This document shows positions 54,901 to 63,873 of a stretch of 64,000 nucleotides of DNA, one piece after another (position 1 is the stretch's first letter; the number at the start of each line of letters is the position of its first letter). Both the position numbers and the translations under genes were made by a program. The stretch is from Bacteroidia bacterium (GTDB lineage: Bacteria > Bacteroidota > Bacteroidia > 2-12-FULL-35-15): positions 28,290 to 92,289 of the forward strand of contig JAGVJJ010000048.1 in the NCBI GenBank assembly GCA_020051175.1. Direction: 5' to 3'. Below the pieces are notes generated by a model. That model searched no databases. It was not told the DNA's origin and saw nothing but the letters and a program-made list of their open reading frames with translations.

Positions 54901-54933
54901 GAATTACAAATTTTATACGAATTTACGAATCTG
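54901..54933 (-). repeat. attcgtaa-type repeat directly upstream of a start codon
   Basis: Minus strand cagattcgtaaattcgtata followed by aaatttgtaattcgtag; matches 2064-2093 and lies 11 bp from the ATG at 54889. Confidence 0.6.
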
Positions 54934-54979
54934 TTTTACAACTAAAATCCCAGCTTTTAGCGACTCGCAATATCCAAAA

Positions 54980-56116
54980 TTATTTAACTACAATTTTGCT
55001 ATTGTGAATCCCGTCTGCCCTATATATTTTGACAGAATAGACTCCTTTAGCAAAACCTGAAAGCTCTATTTGACTGGAAGGATGAGTATCAGAAAAAACC
55101 TTTTCTCCAAGTGCATTCCAGATTTCAATTTTTTCTGCATTTGTACGACCCGTTTCCAGTTTGAATTTTCCATCTGTTGGATTCGGAAAAATAATTATTT
55201 CCGATTCTGAAACCGCGCTATTAATACTTGTTGAAAGTGGGGTATATTCCCATAAACTTTTTATATTTCCATTGGTATCTCCGCCTGTCCCTATATATCC
55301 CTTATTTCCGATTGAAAAACCAACAGAAGAAGCATTGTAGATATTTCCATAATCAGCCCGTTGAATCCATGAATCTGTAGACTGATTGTATTCCCAGAAC
55401 TCAAAAGCTGATGACACCCTTACATAACCACTACCTGATAATGAGAAACCAACTAAATAATTCGATGCAGTGCCTGTAAAGCCCGTTTTGGAGGTCCAAG
55501 TATCGTTGGTTGGATTATATTCCCACCAGTCGGTTTTATAATCGCCCAATCCCACATAACCGTAATTCCCTATAGAAAAGCCAACGGCATCACTTCTTGA
55601 AGCACCCGGAAAATCAGCTTTTTGCAACCAGGTATCATTAGCAGGATTATATTCCCAAAACTCTGTTGTTCCATTTCCTAATCCAACATAGCCTTTACTT
55701 CCTATAGAAAATGCCACCTTTAGCTGTGCCACAGAACCCGCAAAATCAGCTTTCTGCACCCAGCTGTTACCAGCAGGATCAAATTCCCAAAAATCAACCT
55801 CCTGGGCATTGCTGGACCAGCCTGTTCCCACATAGCCTTTGTTTCCTATTGAAAAACCTACGGCAAATATCCTTGCAGCACCAGCAAAATCAGCTTTTTG
55901 TGTCCAGGCATCATTCGCTGGATCATATTCCCAGAAATCAGTAGAATATGTAGGCGCCTCTCCCAGCCCTATATATCCCTTATTGCCTATTGACAAGCCT
56001 AGAGCATGTTTTCTTGCATTACCTGCTAAATCCGCTTTTTGCACCCAGGTATTTTGTGCATTAACATTGAATAGGAATAATGATAAAAGAATTGACAAAC
56101 GTAGTTTAATTTCCAT
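54980..56116 (-). CDS. Kelch-type beta-propeller protein with T9SS type A sorting domain
   Basis: 378 residues. Signal peptide ending FNVNAQ, six ~50-residue blades of the form FxEYDPANDxWTQKADFAG then SIGNKGYVGxG, and a type A sorting domain (IIFPNPTDGKF, IEIWNALGEKV, GVYSVKIYRA). T9SS cargo, surface-exposed or secreted. Binding partner unknown. The 84-bp flanks hold no clear terminator. Confidence 0.88.
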   Translation of the reverse strand: MEIKLRLSILLSLFLFNVNAQNTWVQKADLAGNARKHALGLSIGNKGYIGLGEAPTYSTDFWEYDPANDAWTQKADFAGAARIFAVGFSIGNKGYVGTGWSSNAQEVDFWEFDPAGNSWVQKADFAGSVAQLKVAFSIGSKGYVGLGNGTTEFWEYNPANDTWLQKADFPGASRSDAVGFSIGNYGYVGLGDYKTDWWEYNPTNDTWTSKTGFTGTASNYLVGFSLSGSGYVRVSSAFEFWEYNQSTDSWIQRADYGNIYNASSVGFSIGNKGYIGTGGDTNGNIKSLWEYTPLSTSINSAVSESEIIIFPNPTDGKFKLETGRTNAEKIEIWNALGEKVFSDTHPSSQIELSGFAKGVYSVKIYRADGIHNSKIVVK

Positions 56117-56213
56117 TTTTAGGTTTTAAAGTGATTTAATTGATTGGCTAAAACATTTAACCCTTGAATATGACTGATAAATAACATCAGGATTTACTTT
56201 ACAGAGTTCAGGA

Positions 56214-56732
56214 TTAAAACTCTTTTCCTATCTCTCTTTTGATAAACTCTATAGCCGCCTTTGCCGGTAGCTCAGTAAGCTGTGATGAAATAGTTACGAT
56301 GATTTGCGCCAGATCCATACCCGTTGCATTAGGCCCCATCTTTGATGCTGATACATTAATAATTTTAACAGTTTCTTCTTTTGCCTGAACCACCGCCTCC
56401 CAGGCCTTATTGCTCATATAAATCTGCTGCGACAGGTTATGCTCAAATTCATTACGGATAATCTTAAGAAGCTCCGCCTGTAATATAGGTGCGCTAACCG
56501 CCTTATTGGCACGCATGACCATGCTGTTAGGATTAATACGCTCCAGAAACAACACCATGCGCTCGTATGCCTGAAGTCTCAAAGGAGTGAGCACAGCCTG
56601 GTTAGCAAGCTTCAGATCAATTGCTTTTTTTCCTTTTTCCTGATCTAAAAAATTCTTTACCAGGTAATAAGTAGTAAGGAATACAATGCCGGCCGGCAAT
56701 ATCAGTTTCAATATGTCAAATAGCTGGTCCAT
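56214..56732 (-). CDS. Conserved membrane-anchored protein (DUF7935-like)
   Basis: 172 residues from ATG 56732. An upstream start at 56798 would add 22 residues that partly translate an attcgtaa-type repeat. One membrane helix (LILPAGIVFLTTYYLVKNFL, ~8-27), then a coiled/helical cytoplasmic domain (LRLQAYERMVLFLERINPN, QAELLKIIRNEFEHNLSQQIYMS). I recall a Bacteroidota family numbered DUF7935 with this plan. Function unknown. Confidence 0.78.
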   Translation of the reverse strand: MDQLFDILKLILPAGIVFLTTYYLVKNFLDQEKGKKAIDLKLANQAVLTPLRLQAYERMVLFLERINPNSMVMRANKAVSAPILQAELLKIIRNEFEHNLSQQIYMSNKAWEAVVQAKEETVKIINVSASKMGPNATGMDLAQIIVTISSQLTELPAKAAIEFIKREIGKEF

Positions 56733-56910
56733 TTTTAGTAACGAATTTATGTGAATTGATAAACTTAACTTACAATTTTTATATACGACAGATTCCAAAC
56801 AAAGTTAACAATAAAACGGAGAAGCTGTGCCAAAGTAAAAATGTGAATAAAACTGTTAATTTCATTCCCACCTGATGGCATATTTTAAGCTTATCCTCGT
56901 ACAATTTTGT

Positions 56911-56919
56911 TAGCTTTGC
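56911..56919 (+). promoter_or_regulatory. Putative aspartate aminotransferase promoter -7 box (TAGCTTTGC)
   Basis: TAGCTTTGC, the same box as for ald, 20 bp before the ATG at 56939. No clear TTG at -33. Confidence 0.5.
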
Positions 56920-56938
56920 AGCTTAAATCCTATTTAAT

Positions 56939-58132
56939 ATGAGTAAATTATCGGATAGAATAACTCACCTGGCAGAATCCCAAACGCTGGCAATGGCTAA
57001 AAAAAGCCGTGAGCTTCAGGCGCAGGGCAAAGATATCATCAGCCTGAGTATTGGTGAGCCGGATTTTAACACCCCTGATTTCATCAAAGATGCCGCTAAA
57101 CGCGCCATCGATAGCAATATTACACGATATACACCTGTAGCCGGACTTCCGGATGTGCGCAAAGCCATTTCGGAAAAATTCAAACGTGATAATGGCCTGA
57201 ACTATTCATCTGAACAGATTGTTGTATCAACAGGTGCAAAACAATCGATTGCCAATATTATCCTGAGCCTTGTAAACCCTGGCGAAGAAGTAATTGTTCC
57301 AATTCCATACTGGGTAAGCTATATTGAAACCATAAAGCTGGCTGAAGGCATTCCTGTAACTATACCAACATCGGTAGATTCCAATTTTAAGATTACTCCT
57401 CAGCAGCTTGAAAAGGCCATTACCCCTAAAACAAAAATGATTGTGTTCAGCACCCCTTGTAATCCAAGTGGTTCGGTATACAACAGGCAGGAACTAAAGG
57501 CGCTTGCAGATGTTATTGTGAAATACCCTGATGTATATGTGGTTTCGGATGAAATCTACGAACATATTAATTTTGTTGGGAAGCACGAAAGCATGGCCCA
57601 ATTCGATTTTATTTATGACCGTGTAATAACTGTTAATGGCGTATCAAAAGGTTTTGCCATGACAGGCTGGCGCATTGGGTTTATTGGTGCACCTCTATGG
57701 ATTGCCCAGGCTTGCGAAAAAATGCAGGGACAATTTACTTCAGGCACATCTTCCATTTCGCAAATGTCGGCCATGGAAGCTGTAAAGGCCGACCCATCTG
57801 TAACTTACAGTATGCGCGATGCATTTAAAAAACGAAGGGATCTTGTATTAGGCTTATTAAAAGAAATTCCTGGTATTAAGGCCAATGTTCCGGATGGCGC
57901 ATTCTATATCTTTTTTGACATATCTTCCTATTTCGGTAAATCATACAACAATTACCATATAAAAAACTCTCATGAATTAAGTATGTATTTGCTTGAAGAG
58001 GGTGGTGTAGCACTGGTTTCAGGCGATGCATTTGGTGATGACAATTGCATGCGCTTTTCTTATGCCACTTCTGATGATAAACTGATAGAAGCTGTAAGAA
58101 GGATAAAGAAGGCATTGGAGAAACTTAAATAG
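56939..58132 (+). CDS. aspC: Class I aspartate/aromatic aminotransferase
   Basis: 397 residues. SLSIGEPDFNTPDF, STPCNPSGSVY, VSDEIYEHINF and the PLP lysine K237 in NGVSKGFAMTGWRIG, a type Ib aspartate aminotransferase pattern. It exchanges the amino group between aspartate and 2-oxoglutarate. An unknown lipoprotein gene follows 25 bp downstream. Confidence 0.92.
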   Translation: MSKLSDRITHLAESQTLAMAKKSRELQAQGKDIISLSIGEPDFNTPDFIKDAAKRAIDSNITRYTPVAGLPDVRKAISEKFKRDNGLNYSSEQIVVSTGAKQSIANIILSLVNPGEEVIVPIPYWVSYIETIKLAEGIPVTIPTSVDSNFKITPQQLEKAITPKTKMIVFSTPCNPSGSVYNRQELKALADVIVKYPDVYVVSDEIYEHINFVGKHESMAQFDFIYDRVITVNGVSKGFAMTGWRIGFIGAPLWIAQACEKMQGQFTSGTSSISQMSAMEAVKADPSVTYSMRDAFKKRRDLVLGLLKEIPGIKANVPDGAFYIFFDISSYFGKSYNNYHIKNSHELSMYLLEEGGVALVSGDAFGDDNCMRFSYATSDDKLIEAVRRIKKALEKLK

Positions 58133-58157
58133 TTCTTTTACAACTGATAAAAATACA

Positions 58158-58952
58158 ATGCGTTTATCTTTATTATTTCCCGCTTTTGTTTTGATATCGC
58201 AAGCTGCTTGTTCCCCACATGAACCAGTGGAAGCTTCATCAAAAACAATTTTACCAATCAATACCGACAGCTTTCCTTCTGGTAGCATGCAAGAGCTGGT
58301 AGCAAAGGCATTTCTGAGTGTACGGACAAATAACGAAGAACTTTATAAAACAACGGTGTTCCCTAAAGAACTATGTATGAAAATGCTCCGTTTGCATATT
58401 GAAAATATTACGAAGGAAAAGGAAAAGCAGCTAATAAATAACCAGGATAAAATATACACTAAAATAGTGGATGAATTTATTGGTCAATTTAGGAATGTAT
58501 ATAACAAAGGCCGAGGCATTGGAGTAGATTGGCGGAACACAACTCTTGATTCGATTTTCATAGATAGTCTCAATAACGATACGGATAATAGCTATTCTGG
58601 CAAAATTTATTTTAGGGACAACTCCAATTATTATATAATAAATTTTATAAACCTGACTTCGTATAATAACAAATTTTACCTCGAACCGATGTTTATACCT
58701 TATGAGGATATTAACACGAAAAACAAAATTGCGGCCGCTCCTTTTAAGGATGAATACATAAAAGGATGTGAGGAAAAAATAAAAGGTGACAAACGTTTGA
58801 TGGAAATTATACAATCTATAAACGGTACATGTATTAAGTGCTATTGTGAAGGTAAATATCAGGCCGAAATGGAATATACAGCCGGTTTTGAAAGAATAAA
58901 AAATAAAGAGTATGATTTTGGAATTACGATAAAAAAAACTGGTGGAAATTAA
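58158..58952 (+). CDS. Lipoprotein of unknown function
   Basis: 264 residues. Lipobox SQAAC (Cys18), then a charged, Asn/Lys-rich body. A SVRTNNEELYKTTVFPKE segment resembles helical domains of other small Bacteroidota lipoproteins, without a clear family. Relatively A+T-rich. Between aspC and the heptose kinase gene, probably co-transcribed with both. Confidence 0.75.
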   Translation: MRLSLLFPAFVLISQAACSPHEPVEASSKTILPINTDSFPSGSMQELVAKAFLSVRTNNEELYKTTVFPKELCMKMLRLHIENITKEKEKQLINNQDKIYTKIVDEFIGQFRNVYNKGRGIGVDWRNTTLDSIFIDSLNNDTDNSYSGKIYFRDNSNYYIINFINLTSYNNKFYLEPMFIPYEDINTKNKIAAAPFKDEYIKGCEEKIKGDKRLMEIIQSINGTCIKCYCEGKYQAEMEYTAGFERIKNKEYDFGITIKKTGGN

Positions 58953-58979
58953 GCCTGCTCCAGGCTGAATCTGTAAACA

Positions 58980-59987
58980 ATGAAATCACAACAGAATTTA
59001 AATATCCAGAACATTTTCAAGTCCTTCAATAAGCTCAATGTACTGATTATTGGAGACGTAATGATTGATGCATACATGTGGGGAAATGTGAACCGTATAT
59101 CGCCTGAAGCACCTGTACCTATTGTATCCGTTACAAAAAAAGAGAACCGGTTGGGAGGTGCGGCCAACGTGGCTTTGAATATACAAGCCATGGGTGCAAA
59201 TCCTGTTCTGTGCTCTGTAGTAGGTAACGATGAAAGCAGCAAGCTTTTTTTTGATCTGCTGAAAAAACAAAAGCTTTCTACCAAAGGTATTTTAAAAAGC
59301 AACGATCGCATTACAACCATTAAAACACGTGTTATCGGGGCCAACCACCAGATGTTACGGGTTGACGAAGAAGTTGAAACAAACCTTAATACCAGCGAGG
59401 TAAAGGCCTTGGCAAACCGTATAAAAGAGCTTGCTACCAGCGAGAAAGCGGATGTTATTATTTTCGAAGATTATGATAAAGGCTGCATTACAGCTGAATT
59501 GATCCAGATTGTGGTATCATTTGCCAAACAAAAGAATATACCGGTAGTGGTAGATCCCAAAAAGAGGAATTTTATGAGCTATAGTGGTGTTACCCTGTTT
59601 AAGCCCAACCTGAAAGAGCTGAAAGAAGGCTTAAAACTCGATCAAGCCCCTGAAGGCATTAAAGAACTGGAAAAAGTAGCAGCGGCATTTACCAAAAAAC
59701 ACAACATTAACACACTTTTAATCACCCTTTCCGAAAAAGGCATTTATACCTACAGCTCAAAAACACAATCGCTGATTCCGGCTCATGTGCGCAATATATC
59801 GGATGTTTCCGGAGCAGGGGACACCGTTATAAGCGTAGCGGCATTGTGCCTGGCCCTGAATTTGTCTCCCGTTGTTACCGCCACACTAGCCAACCTGGCA
59901 GGTGGACTGGTGTGCGAGAAAGTGGGTGTTGTGCCTGTTGATAAAGCTCAGTTGCTGGAAGAAGCTTTACAGCTCAGATTAATTTAG
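58980..59987 (+). CDS. rfaE1: D-glycero-beta-D-manno-heptose-7-phosphate kinase (RfaE1/HldE N-domain)
   Basis: 335 residues, PfkB-type. VLIIGDVMIDAYMWGNVNRISPEAP, RLGGAANVALN, and the catalytic GAGD with D281. The cytidylyltransferase half of bifunctional HldE is absent. It phosphorylates heptose-7-phosphate in ADP-heptose synthesis for LPS core. A second LPS-sugar gene besides kdsA. Confidence 0.9.
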   Translation: MKSQQNLNIQNIFKSFNKLNVLIIGDVMIDAYMWGNVNRISPEAPVPIVSVTKKENRLGGAANVALNIQAMGANPVLCSVVGNDESSKLFFDLLKKQKLSTKGILKSNDRITTIKTRVIGANHQMLRVDEEVETNLNTSEVKALANRIKELATSEKADVIIFEDYDKGCITAELIQIVVSFAKQKNIPVVVDPKKRNFMSYSGVTLFKPNLKELKEGLKLDQAPEGIKELEKVAAAFTKKHNINTLLITLSEKGIYTYSSKTQSLIPAHVRNISDVSGAGDTVISVAALCLALNLSPVVTATLANLAGGLVCEKVGVVPVDKAQLLEEALQLRLI

Positions 59988-60094
59988 TATAGAATCGATA
60001 TTTAAAATATTCAAACAACCTACATTATATTCTGACTATATCTAAAACACTAAAAGCCATTAACCCAATAACCATTAACTGATAACAGTTAACC

Positions 60095-60823
60095 ATGAGC
60101 CAAACAGTAACACCCTACAAAGATCAATCTACGAGCAAAAAAGAACAGGTAGCTACCATGTTCAACAACATTGCTCCGAAGTATGATTTTTTAAACCAGC
60201 TATTATCATTGGGTATTCATAAGGGTTGGAGAAAAAAAGCGATACGTTTGCTCAAGGCAGATCAACCCAGGCACATACTTGATATAGCCACAGGCACAGC
60301 TGATTTTGCTATTGAAGCCATGAAGCTGAATCCGGATAAAGTAACGGGGGTGGACATTTCTGAAGGGATGTTAAAGCTTGGACAGGAAAAGGTTAATAAG
60401 CTCGGTTTACAAAATAAAATAAAGCTTACCATAGGTGACTCTGAAAACCTGCCATTTGAAAACAACAGTTTTGATGCCATTACAGTAGGCTTTGGTGTAC
60501 GTAACTTCGAAAACCTTGAAAAGGGTATTGCGGATATATACAGGGTGCTGAAGCCAGGAGGTTCGGTAGCTATCCTTGAATTTTCAAAGCCTCAATATTT
60601 TCCGGTAAAACAGGTGTATTATTTGTATTTCAGGTACATCACACCTTTTATTGGCAAATTATTTTCTAAAGACAATTCGGCATACACCTACCTGCCGGAA
60701 TCGGTAAATGCTTTTCCTTCGGGTAGTGAATTTTTAAAGGTGCTTGAAAAAGCAGGATTTAAGGAGAACAAGGCAATACCACTTACTTTTGGTATTGCGT
60801 CTATTTATGTTGCCAAAAAATAA
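60095..60823 (+). CDS. ubiE: Demethylmenaquinone (ubiquinone) methyltransferase
   Basis: 242 residues. SAM-binding motif DIATGTAD (63-70), then GVDISEGML, VGFGVRNFENLEKGI and RVLKPGGSVAILEFSKP. It methylates demethylmenaquinone in quinone synthesis. PorT follows 93 bp downstream, an arrangement I recall in related genomes. Confidence 0.95.
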   Translation: MSQTVTPYKDQSTSKKEQVATMFNNIAPKYDFLNQLLSLGIHKGWRKKAIRLLKADQPRHILDIATGTADFAIEAMKLNPDKVTGVDISEGMLKLGQEKVNKLGLQNKIKLTIGDSENLPFENNSFDAITVGFGVRNFENLEKGIADIYRVLKPGGSVAILEFSKPQYFPVKQVYYLYFRYITPFIGKLFSKDNSAYTYLPESVNAFPSGSEFLKVLEKAGFKENKAIPLTFGIASIYVAKK

Positions 60824-60916
60824 AAAGTTGAACGTTCTAAAAGGCCTTAAATAAAGATTTTTGGGTGTATAAAATAAAATTCAGAATTTTACGTTTGAAA
60901 ATCAACCAGGTACGTA

Positions 60917-61639
60917 TTGTCAGCGAAGTTTAAATACATATTTCTCCTTTACACCGTTGTGGTTAGTACAACCACTATGGCACAGGATCCTAACGAAAAA
61001 GGTAATTTAGAGAAATATTACCACGAAAAACTGCATTTTGGCTTTACGCTGGGTGTGAATAAGGCAGACTTTGTAATTCACAACATCCCTCATTTTGAGC
61101 GCTTTGACTCCTTACGAACTATTATTTCTCTGCCCAAGCGGGGCTTTAACCTTGGAATTGTTTCGGACCTCAGGCTTCAAAAGTATATTACACTTCGCTT
61201 TGTTCCCAACCTCTCTTTTGCTGAACGCACCCTCAACTATTATTACGAGGGATTTAAAGATACTGTTACACGAATTAAAACCATTGAATCTACTTTCCTT
61301 AACTTCCCAATTAACCTGAAGCTGCGTTCCAAACGGGTACACAATTTTGGGGCTTATCTTATAGCTGGTGGTGCTTATAACCTGGATTTAGCATCAAAAC
61401 GCAAAGTACAGAATGGTACCAATATCAAAGACCAGATTGTAAAGCTGCAGCGCGATGATTATTGTTATGAAGTAGGTGCAGGAGCCGAATTTTATTTTGA
61501 ATATTTTAAGTTTGCTGTAGAAGGAAAGTTAAGCATGGGCTTAAGAAATGTACTTGTTAATGACAATACCATGTTCTCTAATTCCATTGATAAACTGAAC
61601 TCAAAAGTGTTTTTGATTTCAATAACATTCGAAGGATAA
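60917..61639 (+). CDS. porT: PorT, T9SS outer-membrane protein
   Basis: 240 residues. Signal peptide (ends TTTMAQ), then eight or so barrel strands with HFGFTLGVNKADFVIHN, FLNFPINLKLRSKRVHNFG and YLIAGGAYNLDLASK. The pattern and the ubiE neighbour match PorT (SprT in gliding species), required for the T9SS. Start is TTG 60917, since it lines up with the signal peptide and no ATG is in frame upstream. Confidence 0.85.
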   Translation: MSAKFKYIFLLYTVVVSTTTMAQDPNEKGNLEKYYHEKLHFGFTLGVNKADFVIHNIPHFERFDSLRTIISLPKRGFNLGIVSDLRLQKYITLRFVPNLSFAERTLNYYYEGFKDTVTRIKTIESTFLNFPINLKLRSKRVHNFGAYLIAGGAYNLDLASKRKVQNGTNIKDQIVKLQRDDYCYEVGAGAEFYFEYFKFAVEGKLSMGLRNVLVNDNTMFSNSIDKLNSKVFLISITFEG

Positions 61640-61642
61640 ATT

Positions 61643-61687
61643 GCCACAGATTCACAGATTAATCAACATAATCTGTGAATCTGTGGC
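61643..61687. repeat. 18-bp-arm palindrome, copy 3
   Basis: Perfect arms gccacagattcacagatt (61643-61660) and its complement (61670-61687), 9-nt loop, four bases after the porT stop. Confidence 0.9.
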
Positions 61688-61721
61688 CTAAAATTGCACG
61701 ATAATTACGTGCCTGAAAAAA

Positions 61722-63326
61722 ATGAAAAATGAATTAAGCCTTATCGTTTCCCCTGAAACCGCTGCCGATGAAACTTCGATAAAACAAATTGCTGCACGGG
61801 AACTGAGAATCCCCTTATCAGAAGTAACAGCAATAAAAATATTAAAACGCTCTATTGATGCCCGTTCCAGGAATATTAAAATCAACCTGAAGATTGAAGT
61901 TTATTGCAACGAGCAACCCATCAAAGCAGAATATAAGTTCAACCACTCAAACGTTTCCTCCAGAAAACCAGTTTTAATAATTGGCGCAGGACCGGCAGGC
62001 TTATTTGCAGCATTGCAGCTCATTGAAAACGGGTTTAAACCTATTGTGATTGAACGTGGCAAAGATGTAAAAAGCCGCAGGCGCGATTTGGCTGCCATCA
62101 ATAAGGAGCACGTTGTTAACCCGCACTCTAACTACTGTTTTGGCGAAGGTGGTGCAGGAACTTATTCTGATGGCAAGCTGTACACCCGTTCAACAAAGCG
62201 TGGTGACATAAATAAAGTGCTCGAATTGTTTGTTGCACACGGTGCTGACGAAACCATTTTGGTAGAAGCTCATCCGCACATTGGTACCAACAAGCTTCCT
62301 AAGATTATACAGGCTATGCGCCAGTCTATTATTGATGCTGGGGGGGAGGTTCATTTCAATACGCACCTGACCGATTTTATTATAAAGAACAACAGTATTC
62401 AGGGAATAATTTGTAAAAAACTGGAAACAGGCAGCACAACGGAATACATTGCTGAAGCCGTTATTCTGGCAACCGGACACAGCGCACGCGATATATTTGA
62501 ACTGCTGCATTCAAAAAATATTTTAATTGAGGGCAAAACCTTTGCAATGGGTGTGCGCGTGGAACATCCACAGGCATTGATCGATTCGTTGCAGTACCAT
62601 TGTAATATAAATGAAGTAGAACACAAACGCGACTTTTTACCGGCCGCTTCCTATAGCCTTGTTCACCAGGCGTTGGGACGTGGTGTATATTCTTTCTGTA
62701 TGTGCCCTGGCGGAATTATTGCTCCTTGTGCTACAGCTCCGGGTGAAGTGGTTACCAATGGCTGGTCGCCATCCAAACGGAATAACCCCTATGCCAATTC
62801 AGGCATTGTAGTCACAACAGAACCCGAAGATTTAAAGAATTATCAGAAATATGGTCCTTTGGCTGGACTTCGCTATCAGCAGGATTTGGAGAAAATGGCC
62901 TGGGAAGCTGGTGGCAATGCTGCTTTGGACAATGGCCTTGGACAAACCGCACCCGCACAGCGCCTGCTCGATTTTGTAAACAACAGGCTCTCTCCTGCCC
63001 TGCCGGATGTTTCTTACCAGCCCGGAATAAAATCAGCACCTTTGCACAGCTTGTTACCAGAGCCTATTGGCAAACGCCTGCAAATAGGGTTTAAAGAGTT
63101 CGGAAAAAAAATGAGAGGATACCTAAGTAATGACGCGGTAATTGTAGGCGTGGAATCACGTACCTCCTCACCTGTGCGCATACCAAGAGATGCAGAAACA
63201 TTACAGCATCCCCAGATAAAAGGTTTGTTCCCTTGTGGCGAAGGTGCCGGGTATGCCGGTGGAATTGTGTCGGCAGCCATTGATGGGCAGAAATGTGCCG
63301 ATAAAATAGCAATGGCTTTGCGTTAA
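61722..63326 (+). CDS. FAD-dependent oxidoreductase (COG2509-like)
   Basis: 534 residues. A ~85-residue N-terminal domain (EVTAIKILKRSIDARSRN) precedes the FAD-binding GAGPAGLFAALQL and IERGKDVKSRRRDLA, YCFGEGGAGTYSDGKLYTR, then VILATGHSARDI and the C-terminal FAD contact GEGAGYAGGIVSAAIDG. Members are uncharacterised flavoproteins; substrate unknown. Read probably with porT or alone. Confidence 0.9.
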   Translation: MKNELSLIVSPETAADETSIKQIAARELRIPLSEVTAIKILKRSIDARSRNIKINLKIEVYCNEQPIKAEYKFNHSNVSSRKPVLIIGAGPAGLFAALQLIENGFKPIVIERGKDVKSRRRDLAAINKEHVVNPHSNYCFGEGGAGTYSDGKLYTRSTKRGDINKVLELFVAHGADETILVEAHPHIGTNKLPKIIQAMRQSIIDAGGEVHFNTHLTDFIIKNNSIQGIICKKLETGSTTEYIAEAVILATGHSARDIFELLHSKNILIEGKTFAMGVRVEHPQALIDSLQYHCNINEVEHKRDFLPAASYSLVHQALGRGVYSFCMCPGGIIAPCATAPGEVVTNGWSPSKRNNPYANSGIVVTTEPEDLKNYQKYGPLAGLRYQQDLEKMAWEAGGNAALDNGLGQTAPAQRLLDFVNNRLSPALPDVSYQPGIKSAPLHSLLPEPIGKRLQIGFKEFGKKMRGYLSNDAVIVGVESRTSSPVRIPRDAETLQHPQIKGLFPCGEGAGYAGGIVSAAIDGQKCADKIAMALR

Positions 63327-63342
63327 TAATGCTTACATTTGT

Positions 63343-63456
63343 TCCCGCCCGCGTTTCTCGGCCAGCTCGAAATGACAGCGCGCATAGGGCTTACAAATAG
63401 AATCGGGAATTATGTGCGTGGTCAGTCTGAGCTCAGTCGAAGACTTTGGGCTGGCA
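63343..63456. repeat. Composite of two GTCA-type dispersed repeats
   Basis: 63343-63382 is the inverted GTCATTTCGAGC copy and 63419-63456 the GTCAGTCTGAGC copy, in the gap between the FAD oxidoreductase and holin-like genes. Confidence 0.65.
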
Positions 63457-63486
63457 AAGTTGTTCGAAATTTAGTAACGTATACAC

Positions 63487-63858
63487 ATGAAATTCATTAT
63501 TCAACTCATCATTTCAACACTCGCTGTACTCATCACCTCCTATTTATTACCCGGAGTTGAAGTTCAGGACAGCAACTTTTTTACAGCATTAATTGTTGCC
63601 GCAGTGCTATCGTTTTTGAATGCTGTGGTAAAACCCATTATGATTATCCTGACCATTCCCATTACATTTGTAACGCTGGGTTTGTTCCTGCTGGTCATCA
63701 ATGCTTTTATTATTATGCTTGCAGCAAAACTGGTAGATGGCTTCCATGTAAACGGTTTCTGGTGGGCACTCTTATTCAGCCTTATTCTTTCAATGGTGAC
63801 CTCTATTTTGGAAAGTATCGGTAAGAAGAACGAGGATGAACAACGGATGGATAATTAG
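63487..63858 (+). CDS. Phage-holin-family (DUF360-like) small membrane protein
   Basis: 123 residues with four membrane segments: IIQLIISTLAVLITSYLLPG, FFTALIVAAVLSFLNAVVKP, a conserved PITFVTLGLFLLVINAFIIM and GFWWALLFSLILSMVTSIL. These match the chromosomal holin-like family (PF04020). It is unlikely to be a phage gene here; role unknown. Followed by heptamer arrays to the window end. Confidence 0.9.
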   Translation: MKFIIQLIISTLAVLITSYLLPGVEVQDSNFFTALIVAAVLSFLNAVVKPIMIILTIPITFVTLGLFLLVINAFIIMLAAKLVDGFHVNGFWWALLFSLILSMVTSILESIGKKNEDEQRMDN

Positions 63859-63873
63859 TTGATAGTTACTTGG

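Noticed and set aside
56733..56798. N-terminal extension of the DUF7935-like gene
   Set aside because: The added residues translate a repeat, and the membrane helix starts right after the ATG at 56732.
63487..63858. Prophage remnant because of the holin-like gene
   Set aside because: No other phage gene; this holin-like family is common on bacterial chromosomes.
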